From contig OZ218957.1 in NCBI GenBank assembly GCA_965112735.1, positions 682,001-746,000 of the forward strand: a stretch of DNA of 64,000 bases, in the 5' to 3' direction. This stretch comes from Phaeosaccion multiseriatum (taxonomy: Eukaryota > Ochrophyta, other classes). Shown here piece after piece: positions 11,901 to 26,100 of the stretch. How positions within the stretch are numbered: the first letter of the stretch is position 1; each line of letters begins with the position of its first letter. Both the position numbers and the translations under genes were made by a program. Below the pieces are notes generated by a model. That model did no database searches. It saw nothing but the letters and a program-made list of their open reading frames with translations, and was not told where the DNA came from.

Positions 11901-14900
11901 GAGTGACACAGCTGACAGCGACGGCAGCGAGTCAGAGGCCGCCTACCTGATCGTGGACGTGCTGCCAGCGGCGAGTAAGGCAGTTGGTAGTACAGCAGTC
12001 AGTGGTGCTAGTACGGCAGTTGGTGGTACGGCGGCAGCAGCTGGCGGCGGCGAGTGGGGGTGGCCTCGAGTGCTGTCCACCAACGAGGGAGAGGACCTGT
12101 TCCTTGGGTCAGGGCTGGACTTGTGGGAAGAACAGGTGGAGAAGGAGAAGGGGGAGGAGACTGATGCGGTAGTTGGTGATACAACACAGGAGTGGACTCT
12201 GCAGGCGCGTCACGGCTGGCTGCTGCTGGGGCCTGGGGAGAGAGAGCTGGTGCGGGAGGAGGAGGACGACGAAAAGTCGAGGACCTCGAGACAGGATGTC
12301 GTGATCCGGGGCCTGGCCTCGAGTACTGTGCTGGAAGAGCAGCGCATCCGTCTGCGAGTGCCGTGGGCGTATGAGGTCCAACGCATTAGTGTACCGCAGA
12401 GGTGCTGCAGCAGTTGGTCATCCAACAACAGCAGTACTAACAGCACCAGCTCTGAAGGAGGCGAGGGTGTGCTGTTGTCGTTTGCACAATCGGGCGGCGG
12501 CGGAGGCAATCTCACGAGCTTCTTCAGCAGCTCGACATCCAACACCAACAGCACCAACGCCACCACAGATGGCAGCGACGCATCAGGCTGGGACGGAGTC
12601 AGTGCCCACGACCTACAGGGTGCGATTGAGGCCCTACCAGGAGTGGGCCAGGTGAGTGTATCGCGGCATGACTACCCAGCAGGGTCAGAGGGAGGAGGAG
12701 ATGAAGGAACAAGAGACTACCTTGTGACCTTCCTCACCAATGGCGGCGATCTACCTCTGCTGGCCGCCGAGGCCACCACAAATGGCAGCAGCGGGGACAG
12801 CAGCTATGGCAATTGGTCTTCCACCTACTCCATCGCGGTGGAGGAGGAACAGGCCGGGTCCACTGTGAACGAAGTACAGCGAGTGGTTCTTCGCTCGGAG
12901 GAGGCGCTGACAAATGGCACCTTTCGCCTCACAGTGGCGACGACGTCAATGTCACAGCAGCGCTTCGAGACCACGTCCTTGCCACACAATGCCACGAGCG
13001 AGGAGGTAAGGCGTGCACTGTCGCTGTTGCCCAACGTGGGTCACGTGTTGGTCGTCTCCGTGCGAGAGAGCGAGTCTGTGAGCTTCACACCGGGCTGGAA
13101 CTCGTCGCTATGGAACGACACGAGCTACAGTAGCAGTTGGTCATCCAACAGCAGCACCAACAGCAGCACCAACAGCAGCAGCGACGAGAGTTTTAGTTAC
13201 ACCTACGTGGAGAGCGAGTGGGAGGTAACCTTTGTCTCCGATGGCGGCGACTTGCCCCTCATGACTGCCCTCTGGCAAGAAGGCTCGAGCGACAAGTCCA
13301 ACGATTGGTCATCCAGCAGAAGGAGGAGGGTAACGTCCTGTGAGGACTGCGCATCCTTCTCATCGGGGTGGGACACCGCCACAGAGACAGAGGTCGGTCC
13401 TCGCATGGAAGTGGAGGAGGTGACCGCAGGCACAGAGCCCCTCCGCGGCAGTTTCAGCTTGAGCTTCCCCACCGGGGTTAGAGATACAGTTGGTGGCACA
13501 GTTGGTGATACGATGGCGACGACTCGCCCCATCTCCATCGGGGCCACCGCTGCCAGCCTCAAGAATGCCCTGGAGGAGTTGGAGGGCATTGAAAGCGTGA
13601 GGGTGAAGCGTGAGGGCCAGGCTTCTCCGCAGGGGGAAATGGACTGGACGGTTACCTTCGACACAGCGAGAGGAGATGAACCCACCCTCGTCGTACTACT
13701 GCAAAACTCGGAGGAGGAGGAGGGAGAGGGGCAGGGGGGGACGGTTTCATCGTCCGGAGGCGGTGGAGTACTGGGGCTCTCTGGTACGGATGCATCCATT
13801 CGAGTCCACACCACGGCCAATGGACTTGCGCCCACCGGGGGACGCTTCCTCCTCTCTGCGCGGTCTGCCTCCTCCTCAGACGACAAGGGAGGTGGGGAGG
13901 TGTTGGGTGTAACCGACGCACTGCCGCACAACATCACTGCCCACGCGCTGCAGAAGGAGTTGCGGAGGCTGGGGGGGGGTCGGGGCGGGCTGTTGGAGAA
14001 TGTCACCGTCGAAACCGTCGAAACCGTCGACTTGATGACCATGAGCTCTATGGAGGATGACTTGGTGGGTGGGCAAGCCGCCTCCTCTTGGAAGGAGGGG
14101 ACCTCCAGGGGATGGGCGGTGCGGCAGACCAACGCTACCCTCTTCATCCACGACGCCTCCCTCTTGACGGGCACTATGACTGGGGCTCAGGTGGTGCAGC
14201 GGCGTTGGGATGATGACGTCAGAGGAAGTGACGGGGATGATGGAGGGGACACGTTGGTCATCGTCACCAGAGCGAGGCTGCCAGACTACATCAGCGAAGT
14301 GCAGGAGCTCTTCTGCAGCAGTTGGTCATCCAGCAGTAGTAGTAGCAGCAGCAGCAGCAGCAATGGCAGCACGAGCAGCAGTGAGGAGGTTTCACCACCC
14401 TTCAACTTCACTCTCTCCTTCCGAGGCGAGACGACCCCCTCGCTCCTGTCCACCGCCCCTGCTTCGCCCGATCTGCTGCCCGATTGCCATTCGGTGCCAT
14501 CGACGGAGGCCTGCGCCGGGGATGGGAGCAGCATCCAGGAGGCCTTGCAGAAGCTCCGAAGCATTGATAGCGTTGATGTGCACTACGTCGACTCCTCCTC
14601 CTCCTCCTCCTCCTCCTCCTCCTCCTACTTGTCCTCTTCATCCGGAGTGGCAGGGGAGGGGCGATCCATCTGTGAATCCGGCGGGCTGCGGGTGACCTTC
14701 ACCGGACAGGATGGGGACTTGCCCCTCCTCACAGCCTCGACATCATCATCCTCCTCATCATCGAGCTCGAGTCCTTCCTCCTCCTCTTCTTCTTCTTCTT
14801 CTTCTTCTTCTTCTTCTTCTTCGTCTTCTTCTTCTTCTTCTTCTTCTTCTTCTTCCACCTTCCAACTCGCAGCGCGTGAGGTGGTGAAGGGAAGCGCACC

Positions 14901-15725
14901 CTTCGTGAGGGAGGTGCAGCGCGTCACCGTTCGGAGAGACACCGACCATGCCTTCTTCCGTCTGACCAGGCACTCCACTCCCGGGGGAGGAGCCGCCACA
15001 GGCGCTCCAGGGGAAGGAGCTGCGACCGCTGCCGCTGCTAAGGCCGTGACTCTTCCTGTCAATGTGAGCGCCGCCGGACTCCGAGCTGCCGTGGGGGCAG
15101 AAGAGGTCACTCGGTGGCCCCCCGGGGGGGGGGATGGGGCAGATGGCGACGACCAAGACTCTGCGGTGTATGTGCACACGGTCACCTTCCCCCTGCAAGC
15201 CGGACCACAGCCCTTGCTCGCTCCCAGAGCCGTCTCCAGCAACAACAACAGCAGCAGCAGCAGCAGCAGTGGTAGTAGTAGTAACAGCAGCAGTTGGTCA
15301 TCCAACAACAACAACACCAGCAGCACTTCTGATGCTAGCCTGGTAACGGCAGAGCGAGCCGTAAGGGGGAGCACTCCCTTCTGGGGCACCTTCACACTCG
15401 GCCTTGTCCCGAGCAGTACCAAGAAGGAGGAGGGTCAGCGTTTGGGCGCGGGAGAAGCCTCTTTCCCTACCACCACCCTTCCTTGGGACGCCTCGGTGAC
15501 CCAAGTAGAGGCGGCTCTGGGGCGCCTCGGCCTGGTCAGTGGCGGGGGAGGAGGAGGAGGAGGAGTGAGGGTCAGCAAGTCGCAGCATCCGTCGGCGGGC
15601 GTCTTTGGATCACTGTGGACCGTCGCCGGGGTGGAGAGAGGCCAACGGATCGTTGTGGTGGAGGAGTCTCTCCAATCACCGCAGGTGTGTGCGTGTGTGC
15701 GTGTGTGCGTGTGTGCGTGTGTGCG

Positions 15726-15766
<41 letters not shown>

Positions 15767-16782
15767 GTGTGTGTGTGTGCGTGTGTGTGTGTGTGTGTGC
15801 GTGTGTGTGTGTGTGCGTGTGTACGTGTGTGCGTGTGCTCCGAGATTTGTGTTTGCGTTGGGTACTTTCGTACCCCGAAGGAAAGGGGTGGGGGAGGGGG
15901 GAATTCACCTACCCATATACCTTTCCCCCCTTCCCCCCCCACAGCCTCTCACCTCACCCCCCTTCTCCTCCCCACTCTGCCCTGCCAACAGGTGTATTGC
16001 ACAGACGGGCTTCTCGGGCCAGCAGAGGCCGATATTAAGTGCGAGTTCCTAACGCCAACCCCAGGGGGCGAGGAATGGGGTGGGGACTTCCCCCCGGGGG
16101 GCATGGACTACTCCGACGAAGGCGTGTGCGTGGATGGTAGTTGGTGCTCCACAGGGCCTTCGTTGGGCGTTCACAGTTGGGGTGGATGCAAGATGTGCGA
16201 GGACGCTGAAGGTGATGAAGAGGAAGATGATCATGATGATCATGATGATGTACCGCGTCAACCAACTGTCTATGTCTCTATGCTACGGCGGGAGGTACGG
16301 CTGGTGGCTGCGGTCGGCAATGGCAGTGGCGGTGGCAGTGACGTGGACAGTGATGACAGTGACGACACTGAGACTCCAACTCACACCGCAAGCACTCAGA
16401 GGGCGCTCCTTCGCGCAGCCCTTCGCGAAACCATCTACCGCCCCGCTCCTCTGTGGAACGCAAGACTTGGGGGGTATGATCAGGTCACGCTCAACCCACC
16501 CCCCGGGGGAAGTAGTAGTGCCGGGGTTCAGCGGCTGCAAGTGGCGGTTTCAGCCGTGAACCATCCCCCTGTCGTAGAGAGCACGGGGAAGGAGGGTGTA
16601 ACGGCCACGGAGGGGATGGCGGCGAGGGTCAGGGGCATCCGAGTCACAGATTCGGACGTGGATGAGCAATGGCTGGAGCTATCCCTGTCCGCCAGGGAGG
16701 GAAGTCTTCGATTCGGCTCTCTGGAGGGCCTTATGGTGGTGGATGGAGGAGGTCAGAGGGAAGGGCAGGGCAGCAACAGTAG

Positions 16783-16813
<31 letters not shown>

Positions 16814-19800
16814 TTGGGAGTCGGCAGCTCAAGCAGGCCAAGCGGTCCTGACACCAGGAGCAGCAGCGGGAGGGTTCTTCGCGTCCGGGGCCCTCCACAC
16901 ATGATCGCCAGCGCCGCGGACCATCTCTACTACACGCCCTTCTTCCGAGGGAGTGAGAGCAGCAGTCACGGGAATTGGAATCGGAATTGGAATCGGAAGC
17001 GGAACAACGGCACGGCGGATGATGACGTCACAAGCTCGAAGCAGCAGCAGCAGCAGCAGCAGCAGCAGAGGGTTACGGTGTTGACGCTTTTGCCTGCCAC
17101 TCCGACGGCGGCGGAGGCTGCTGCTACTGCTGGTGACGTGACTTATACCGTCACCACCTCCGTCCGCAAAGGGTTCATCGACGGCAACTTCCAGCTGGCG
17201 GTGTCGTGCCTCCCTCTGAATGAGGCATTTTTGCAGGAGATTGGAGCGGATGGGGTCGGCAATGCGGTGGGCAATGGGACGTATGGCAGTTACAGCAGTT
17301 ACAGCTTCTCCAACCTTACCTCCGTACTAACGGCAGAGCTGCCCAGCAACGCGACGGCCACTCAGCTCGAAGTAGAGCTCAACGAGGCGCTGGAAACCTG
17401 CACATCCGCTCTCTCCGCGACATGGATACGCGTCAACAGCAGCAGCAGCAGCAGCAGCAATAGCAGCAGCTACAGCAGCAGTAGTACTTTCAACGCCACC
17501 TCGCTTTCGAGGCCGACGGCGGTGGTGCGCAGGGGCGAGACGGACCAGCACGGAGGAAGCGTATGGGCGGTTCGGCTGCTGAACCTCCTACCTTCTTCCT
17601 CCTCTTCCTCCTCATCCTCATCCTCATCCTCTTCTTCTTCATCCACCGTTTATGGAGAAGTCTTATCTGTTTCTTCCAACAACCTCACTAACCAGGGCCT
17701 GCCCCCCTCGGGTTGGGGATGGCAGTCTGCGGTGGACGGGGCCGCACGGATGGCAGCTTACGGCTTTGAAGGCGTGGAGCAAGTCACTCCTGACGTCACC
17801 GCCGCCGTCGTCATCATGCCGATGACAGAAACCGATCCCGCATCGCAAGGGTTGGCCACTTTTGTGCTGGAGCGGCAAGACGGGGTAGAGAACAGCAGCA
17901 GCAGCAGTTGGTCATCCAGCAGCAACAACAGCAACCGCCGAGTCACAAATGGAAGCAGCAGCAGTTGGTCATCCAGCTTTCACCTGCAGGGAAGTGCAAC
18001 GGCAGAGGAGGTGCGGCGAGGGTTGGAGGGCATGGGGCTTGACGTTAAGAGCGTCACCAGCGACGGACCGGGGATCTGGATGGTGATGGAGTGGGAGGAG
18101 GAGGACACCGAGACAGATGCAGAAGCGGAAGCGAGCTCGTTTCGGATCGAGTCGGACACCGACACCTCTTCCCCCTCTTCTTCTTCTTCTTCTTCTTCTT
18201 CTTCTTCTTCTTCTTCTTCTTCTTCTTCGTCGTCGTCGTCTTCTTCTTCTCTGCTGAAGGGCTTTGCGCTGACGCCGGGCTATACTCTGCGAGTGGAACG
18301 GCGCTACGTGCCCACCTCCCTCCTGCCCCGCTCCGACCTCATCCGAGTGGAGGTGGTGGACGGTGAGGGGCAGAGGGCGGAGGCGACGGTGGGAGTGACC
18401 ATCGCACCATCGGTGAGAGCTCCTGTCGTGGCCTTTCCCGACGACCTGCAGCAGCAGTTGGTGAGACGGCGACAGCAGCAGCAGCAGCAGCAGGAGGAGG
18501 AGGAGGAGGAGGAGGAGGAGGGGGAAGGGGGGCAGCGGCATGGGGAGCAGTTGGTGCTACAGCAGCAACCTCGAGCCGTGCCGCTGACGAACCTCAGCAT
18601 TGTCAGTAGCGAGGAGGGGCCACACGTGCTTACTCTGACCGCGTCGAGAGGGACCTTCCTCGTCACGCCCTTGGACCCGACTACTCTGACCTCGACATCG
18701 ACCTCAACATCAATCTCGACATCAATCTCGACAACGACTCTGCAGGGTTCCTCGGTGCAAGCTCTACAACAAGCCTCGATTCTCTTCCTGCCCCCCTTGC
18801 ACTTCACAGGGCCGGTGGAGCTCACAGGCGTGTGTATGTCCAACTCGTCCAGCCTCGTCAGTGCCCGAGCCAGCACCGTGGTCTTTATACATGGCTCCAA
18901 CACACCACCTGTCCTATCGGCGCCCTCTCACGTCTCCGTCAGGGGCGGGGTGATGACAAGTACCACACTCACGGGCATATCGCTGTGGGACAGTGAGGAT
19001 TCCGAGCTGAGTATTCAACAAGGCAGCGGTGGTGATGGTGGTGGTGGTGCGGTCATGGGCCTAAGCCTGGTGGAGGTGAAGATGGAGGTGAAGCACGGCT
19101 CTCTCACCCTGCCGCAGCATCAACACCATCAGAGTCTCGGACTCGAGCATGGGGAAGGGCTCGCGCAGCTGCTCACGCAAGGCTCCGGCGTGGATGACAA
19201 GGTGCTGGCGGGTCGAGTAACCCTCCCTGTGGCGGCCTCCTGGCTGGAGGGATTGGTCTTTCGCCCTGCCGCACCGCGCTTAGGCCAAGGCTTGGAGGAC
19301 TCGGACCTCCCTTCTTCTTCTTCTTCTTCTTCTTCTTCTTCTTCTTCTTCTTCTTCTTCTTCTTCTTCTTCTTCTTCTTCTTCTTCTTCTTCTTCTTCTT
19401 CTTCTTCTTCTTCTTCTTCTTCTTCTTCTTCTTCTTCTTCTTCTTCTTCTTCTTCTTCTTCTTCTTCTTCTTCTTCTTCTTCTTCTTCTTCTTCTGTCTC
19501 TGGCTCTAGCTCTGGCGACGACGCTGGCGATGATTATACACATGACACACTTGTGGTGAGTGTAACGGACTCTGGAGGGCTACAGACCACACACACCATG
19601 ACCATTTTGGTGGAGACCGTCAACGCGAGTCCGGTCTTCGAGTTATCTACGCGCCTCTCACGCGAGGTGGTGCTTCTGCGTGAGGACTCACAGTTGGCAT
19701 TGGAAGGCATTCGTGTCTCGGATGCTGACCTTGCGGAGACGGAGAGTGAGATGAGTGGAGACAGGGCAGGAGCTTACACGCTGGAGCTCCGGGCGACGTA

Positions 19801-20098
19801 TGGGAGCTTTGCGCTACCGAGCGGTTGGTCATCATCATCATCAGCACCATCCACCAGCAGCAGCAGCAGCAGTTGGTCATCCAGTGGTCCTGCGGCTGAT
19901 GCTGGAGCAGAGGAGCAGTTGGTGGTCCAAGAGCAACAAGTGGTGACGTTTACATCCAGTCTAGCGAGGGTGAATGCTCTCCTGGCACATACCGTGTACG
20001 TGCCTCCATCAGACTGGTACGGCTTGGAGGAGCTCTCCCTCACCGTCCGAGACAGGGGGCAGGACTTTATCAGTTGGTCATCCAGCAGCAACAGCAGT

Positions 20099-20129
<31 letters not shown>

Positions 20130-23100
20130 AGGTTCAAGTGGTGACGAAAGTGGTGCGGGTGCTCGTGGAGCCTCTGAACGATGCGCCCGTCGTGGAGGTG
20201 GCCCAACTCGGCGAGGTGGTGCTCCAACCCCAAGAGGGCGTTTACTCACAAATGGGGTACCCGCAGCAGCAGCAGCACCAGGAGCAGCAGCAGCAGGCTC
20301 CGTGCTCGAGCTCATCCTGCGGGGCTTGCTTTCGAATCACCGATGTGGACGCTGGTCCCCTGGAGCTCATGAAGATCACTCTCACGGCATTGTCTTCGTC
20401 CTCCTCCTCTGGCCAGCCTTTACTGCTGCGTCTCTCGCCTGATTACAGGCCCTCGGCGCTCCCCTTCTTGGCTCCTGGTCTCACCTTCCTTTCGTCGGAA
20501 GGAGGAGGAGGAGGAAAAGAGGAAGGATGGCAGCAGGATCAGGAGCAGTTGGTGACACAGCAACAGGCTGGCAACAATGCCTCTGCTGTGCTGCGCTTCG
20601 AAGCCACTGTGGCTGAGGCTAACAGAGCCCTTTCCTACCTCGTTTGCGAAGGTGGTGGAGGAGACGACAACGACAATGACGAAACGGAAATCTCATCTGG
20701 AGGGGCAGGAATCGTACCCGGTGTCGGGACGGCAGAAGATAGAGGGGGGCCGATGGTCCAGTGTAGCGTTTCGGACGCACACGGGGCGGAGTCCAGAGTC
20801 TCTGAAATGTCAGTGAAAAGGGTGCGAGTTTCAGTTTCTGAGGTCGCTGGAACAAGTGAAACTGGTCAGTCCGGCTCAGGCTCAGCAATGGTTTCCGGAT
20901 CGACACGCCTGCAGTGGACTCCAGTCTCTCTCCCCATCGCAGCCAAGCTAGTGCCGGTGCGGCTGTCGCTGTCAGCCGAGCCCAACGGGGTCCAGAGGCG
21001 AGAGGGGGCAGAGGGAGATGAGGAGGAGGAAGAGGAGGAGGAGGAGGAGGAGGAGGAGGACGACGACGACGACGAGACTTTCCGTGTCGATTTGGGCACT
21101 GGTGCTGTGTTGGGCCTCGCGTTGGAGGAGGAGGCCCAAGCAGGTGAAGCAGAACGAGAACGGGACATGGCACTGGCACTGAAATTGAAGTTGAGGCTGT
21201 CCGTCACCTCCACCTTCGGTGCCGTCACCTTTGCCATGCCTCCGAGCAGCATGGTAACGACATTGGCGCGGCCCTCCTACACCCGGGGAGGAGGAGGAGG
21301 AGGAGGAGGAGGAGGAGGAGGAGGAGGAGGAGGAGGAGGAGATGATTACGACGGTTACGACAGTTTCAGCGCCAGTTACACGGCCTCGATCGAAGGCACC
21401 GCATCCGAGCTATCAGCGGTGCTGTCTCGCGGCCTGCTCTACCACTACCCCGTTGTTGGCGACGACCTTGCGAATGATGTGGATATCGACACCTTGACCT
21501 TGCGTGCCGTTCCCCTCCTCCATGCAGAGACAGGGGCACAAACGGAGGGAGAGGGAGAAGGAGAGGGAGGGGAGGAGGAGAAGGAGGCAGTGGTGTATCT
21601 ACCAGTGCTCCTGGGGGGCGCAAGGGCGAGGCGTCGAGCCCGTTACGCCCCTCGTGTGACGGTTTCGGACACACACAGTCACGTGCATATCCACTCCTAC
21701 ACGCAGCCCTCGAGCATTTGGGGAGTACGAATAGGGTCATCAAGAGGGTCCAGAGGGTCTGCAGGAGTTTCCAGTTCCAGTGCTGGCGGTTCGAAACGGG
21801 AGGAGGAAGAAGAGGAGGAGGAATATCGCACGACTGCTGTGACGCTGGTGGTGGGTGTCACAACTGGCGAAGACAGCGGAGGAGACACGAATGGCAGCGA
21901 CGGTGGAGGTGGGGGTGTATCACCAACTGGTGGGGGTGGTGAGCTGCTGATGCTACCTGAGCACCCCCCTGGGCTGTGGGTGGAGAAGCTGAGCGAATCG
22001 GCCCTGGTGATCCGGGGCTCGCCCTTGCACATCAATGCCGCCCTAGACAGAGGCGCCCTCAAGTACAAGGGGATGTGGGTTGCTACTGCTGAATCACCAA
22101 CTGCTGAGGCGTCTTCGTCCTCTTCTTATGTGGTGGGCTTTGAGCTGCTCATGGAAGGAGGAGGAGGGGGAGAGGAAGGAGGACGAAGAGGAGGAGGAGG
22201 GAGCGCTCGTCAGCAGGCGCCGCAGGTGCTCGTCACTCTCCACCCTCCCCCCCCAACCATTCAAATCGGAGACCCAATGCAGCAGTCACATGGGCAGCAG
22301 CAACAAACGTCACTGTCGTCTCTCCGTGTCTTGGAGGGAGGGAGGGCCTCCCTAGAGGGTCTCCGGGTCGTTGCTTCCGACGAGGACAAGCGCATATTGA
22401 AGCTCCGCATTGCCTGTGGCAAGGGCGCCATCCTAATCACCACCTCCTCCAGCTATGGCGACGGCCAGGACGAGGAGGTGGAGGCAGAGGCTGCGAGAGT
22501 ACTTGGTGACGAGGATCTCCCCAGTGAGAGTGAGGGAGGACAACGTATGGACAGGGGTAGCGGCGGTGGAGCGCAAGTGTTGAGGGGTACCGCGAGGGCG
22601 CTCAACCAATTGCTACGAGCGTCGCAAGTGAGCTTCATCCCTACGCCCCTCTTCAACGGATTCACGACCATTGACCTCGAACTGAAACTGGAGCATGGCG
22701 ACGACGAGGAGGGAGGTGGAGTCTTGCTGGCATCAGTTTCCGTTCCGGCGTTGGTGGAGGCGGTTAACGACCCGCCGGTCCTCGTGTTGGCACAACAACA
22801 ACAACAACAACAACAACAACACCAAGAGCAGAGCACCAACACGCCAGCCTTCACCTCCATGCTCGAGGACGACCTGCTCTCCCTGTTGGGCGAGGTGCAC
22901 GTGATAGACTCCGATGCACATGAGACCAGGGGGGCGCAAGTAGACATGTTGGTGGTTGTGCTGGGTGGGTTGGAGGAGGGGGGGGGGGGGTCGCTTTCCT
23001 TTGCCTGCCTGAATGGGCGGCAGCAACAGCAGCAGCAGTTGGTGATACAGCAGCAGCAGTTGGGGATGGGAGTTGGGGACGTGAGTGTCACGGCGTTCGA

Positions 23101-26100
23101 TTCCTTCCCCATGGACTGGGCGGTGGCAGTGGAGGAGGAGGAGGGGGTGGGAGGAAGCGAGGAACGAAGACCAACCGCACGGGCGGCAATAGGAGCAGCA
23201 CGCACAGCAGCAGCAGCAGCTGCAGCGGCAGCAGTTGGTGATACAGCAGCAGCAAATATCACCACCACCACCACTACTAGCTGGAATCCGTGCTTGCCCC
23301 GAGTACTGGCGACGAGGAGGAGGGGGGAGGGCGACGACGATGGAAGCGACGGAAACAGTGACTCCTCCTCCTCCTCCTCCTCCTCCTCCTCTCCCTCTTC
23401 ACCCCGCGTGGCCGTTGCGCTGCTCCTACGCGGGAGTGTGGAGCGCATCAACACAGCGCTCGAGAGGGTAACGTTTCGCCCGCCTCCGGACTTTGGGGGC
23501 AGGGCACGCGTGGCGATGGCAGTGGATGATCGAGGCAACACGGGCCCTGTTGCACGGGAGACGGTTGCGGTGATGGAGGTGGAGGTGATGCCTATCAATG
23601 ATGCGCCTCAGGTGATGTTTGGGGCACAGGTGTATACGGTGCTGCCACCTGTTGGGGCTGGGGCTGGAGCACCAACTGCTGGGGCTGGGGCTGGGGTGGT
23701 GGCGTTGAAGGGTCTCAGAGTGCTGGACGTTGATGTGGTTGGCGACGACGCGGATGATGAGGTGATGGAGGTGACGCTCACCACCAATGCTGGGAAACAC
23801 GAGAGGGACGGGGAGGAGGAGAAGGAGGAGAAGGGTCTCTTGAACAACAACAGCAGCAGCAGCAGCAAGACGCTGAACATAACCTCCGTCTTCTTCTCCT
23901 TCCCTGGCAAGCCCGACACTGTGGAGCTTCATGCACTATCGAGCACCTCGACTCTCCTCCGCGGCTCCCTGCAGGACCTCAATCTCGCACTGGCGACGGC
24001 CCTGTACCACCCACCGTCCAAGAAGAAGCAGCAACAGCTTGTAACGCTCATAACGGCGGTGGCAGTGGACGGATATGGGGCTGTGAGCAAGACGGAAGAA
24101 GTGGCGGTGGTGCGGCTGAGCGGTGCTCATGCTCTTCGAGAGACTATGGGAATGGCAGGGGATGCTGATGGGACTGGGGTGGCAGTGGATGGCAGAGGTT
24201 CATCACCCAGCAGATGGGGGGTTGTCTTGGCACCCTCTTCTTCTCGTCTGACGGTGAACGAAAGCGAAGTGACGCCGCTGGTGGGGCTCACCATCGTCTC
24301 CGCATCTGCCGCGGCAGTTGGTGATACAGCAGCAGCAGCAGCACATGAACATGATGAGGAGGACGAGGAAGAGGCGCTGGTGACGGTTTCAGTCGAGGCT
24401 CGACATGGTCTAGTAGCCCTGCAGGTCGGAGGTGGGGTGGGGGGGCATGTCGTTGCGGAAATCTCTCCCGGGCGGTGGCCCATAAGCGATCTCAAGCCCT
24501 CACTGAGCTTCACAGGCCGGCTGCCAGCTGTAAATGCGGCGCTGCTGGACCACCAACTCGTGTATGTGAGTGAGAAGCAGAACGGCGGGCACGGACAGGC
24601 CGTCCACGATGTCGTGACGGTGCGCGCGGTTACGTACGCGTATGTAAGTGAGGAGGAGATGGCAGCGGACGGCGCAACTGAGATGGAGATGGCAGCAGAG
24701 GGCGAGGTGAGGATTGTAGTGCTGCCCGTCAACACGGCCCCTCGCATTTCCGCCCCTGTCAACCTCAACGCCAAGAGCGAGAAGAGTGGGCTACTGCAGC
24801 AGCAGCAAAGTGGGCATCCCGCGGACCCCCAAGCTGGCCAGGGACCGGGACAGGCCCAGCTACAGCATGTGGTGCTCCGCGGCCTCCAAGTGGCGGACTC
24901 CGACAGCGGTGAAGACGCACTCCTCTCTGTGAACTTGGGGGTTTCGAGTGGGTCCCTCTCGCTGCCCACCACCTCCGGCCTCTCCTTCTTCTCGCCGGAG
25001 GAGGGCGAGGGAGCCGAGGAAGGCGCTGGAGGCCTGGTTGGCGGGCAAGCGCCAGCGCAAATTCACATTCAGGGCAACCTTGTCAACCTCAATCACGCCC
25101 TGGCAACGATGCTGGTGCACCAACATGACCATGTGAGGAACAGTAGCGTCAGCACTTTTGGCGACGACGTAGACGACGACAGTGGATTCGACTCAGTGAA
25201 GGTAAAGAGCGAGTTCGTCGTGTTGGTGGTGGTGGAAGACGCTGAGGGGGCGAGTACGGCCTTGCTCGTCCCAGTGCAGGTGCGGATGGCAGTGGAGGGA
25301 GAGGACGAGGGGATGGGGTCTGCTGGTGCTGCTCTCTGGACGGAGGTGCGCTTTCCGGCGGCGGGGTATTGGCGGAACGGGACAGAGGATGGAAGAGCCG
25401 TTAATCTGGACGGCATCAGACTTCAGATGGCAGTGGATGGTGGGGATGGGGTGGAGGTGGGGGGGGCAGAGGGGCCGTACTTTGATGTTTCTGTAACGGT
25501 GGGGCACGAAGCGACACTCGAGGAGCAGCACATTACCACCCACGCAGAGCCAAGGAACGCAGTCCAGTTTATTGAGAGCGGGGGCAACAGCAGCGACTTC
25601 AACTTCAACATCACCATGCGCTTTCCCTCCTCCTCCGGCTACTTGGACAAGAGCAATGAGACCACCGCCGCCATCACCACAACCAACCTGGCAATGTGGT
25701 ACAACGCGGTCGCCAATGCTGACGACGCACAGATGGGCCGAGGAGAGGGTTTTGAGAGCGCGGAGTCTGTGCAAAGCAAGCTCCTCTCTCTTCCAGGCAT
25801 CAAGGCCCTGGCGCTGGACGTGTTCGTCACCCGAGAAGTAGTCACAGATGGCTCTGATTCTGGTGGGTATCGCTGGCGGGTGACCTTTGTCGACGCTCCG
25901 CACGACCTTCCGGAGATAGAGGTGGTCGGAGGAGGCGCGAGCGGTGCCAGCGCCGGAATGCTCATCCCTCCTAACCGAGTGAGTGGAGGCTTTGCTCTCT
26001 CTTTCGCGGGGCACTCTACTTCTTCTACGACAAGTGGCGACAACGACGAAACCGATGAAACCGATGACGACGAAGCCAATATCACCCACATGTTCCTTCC

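Noticed and set aside
19280-19543. Minus-strand poly-Arg protein
   Set aside because: It is the complement of the (TCT)61 serine tract.
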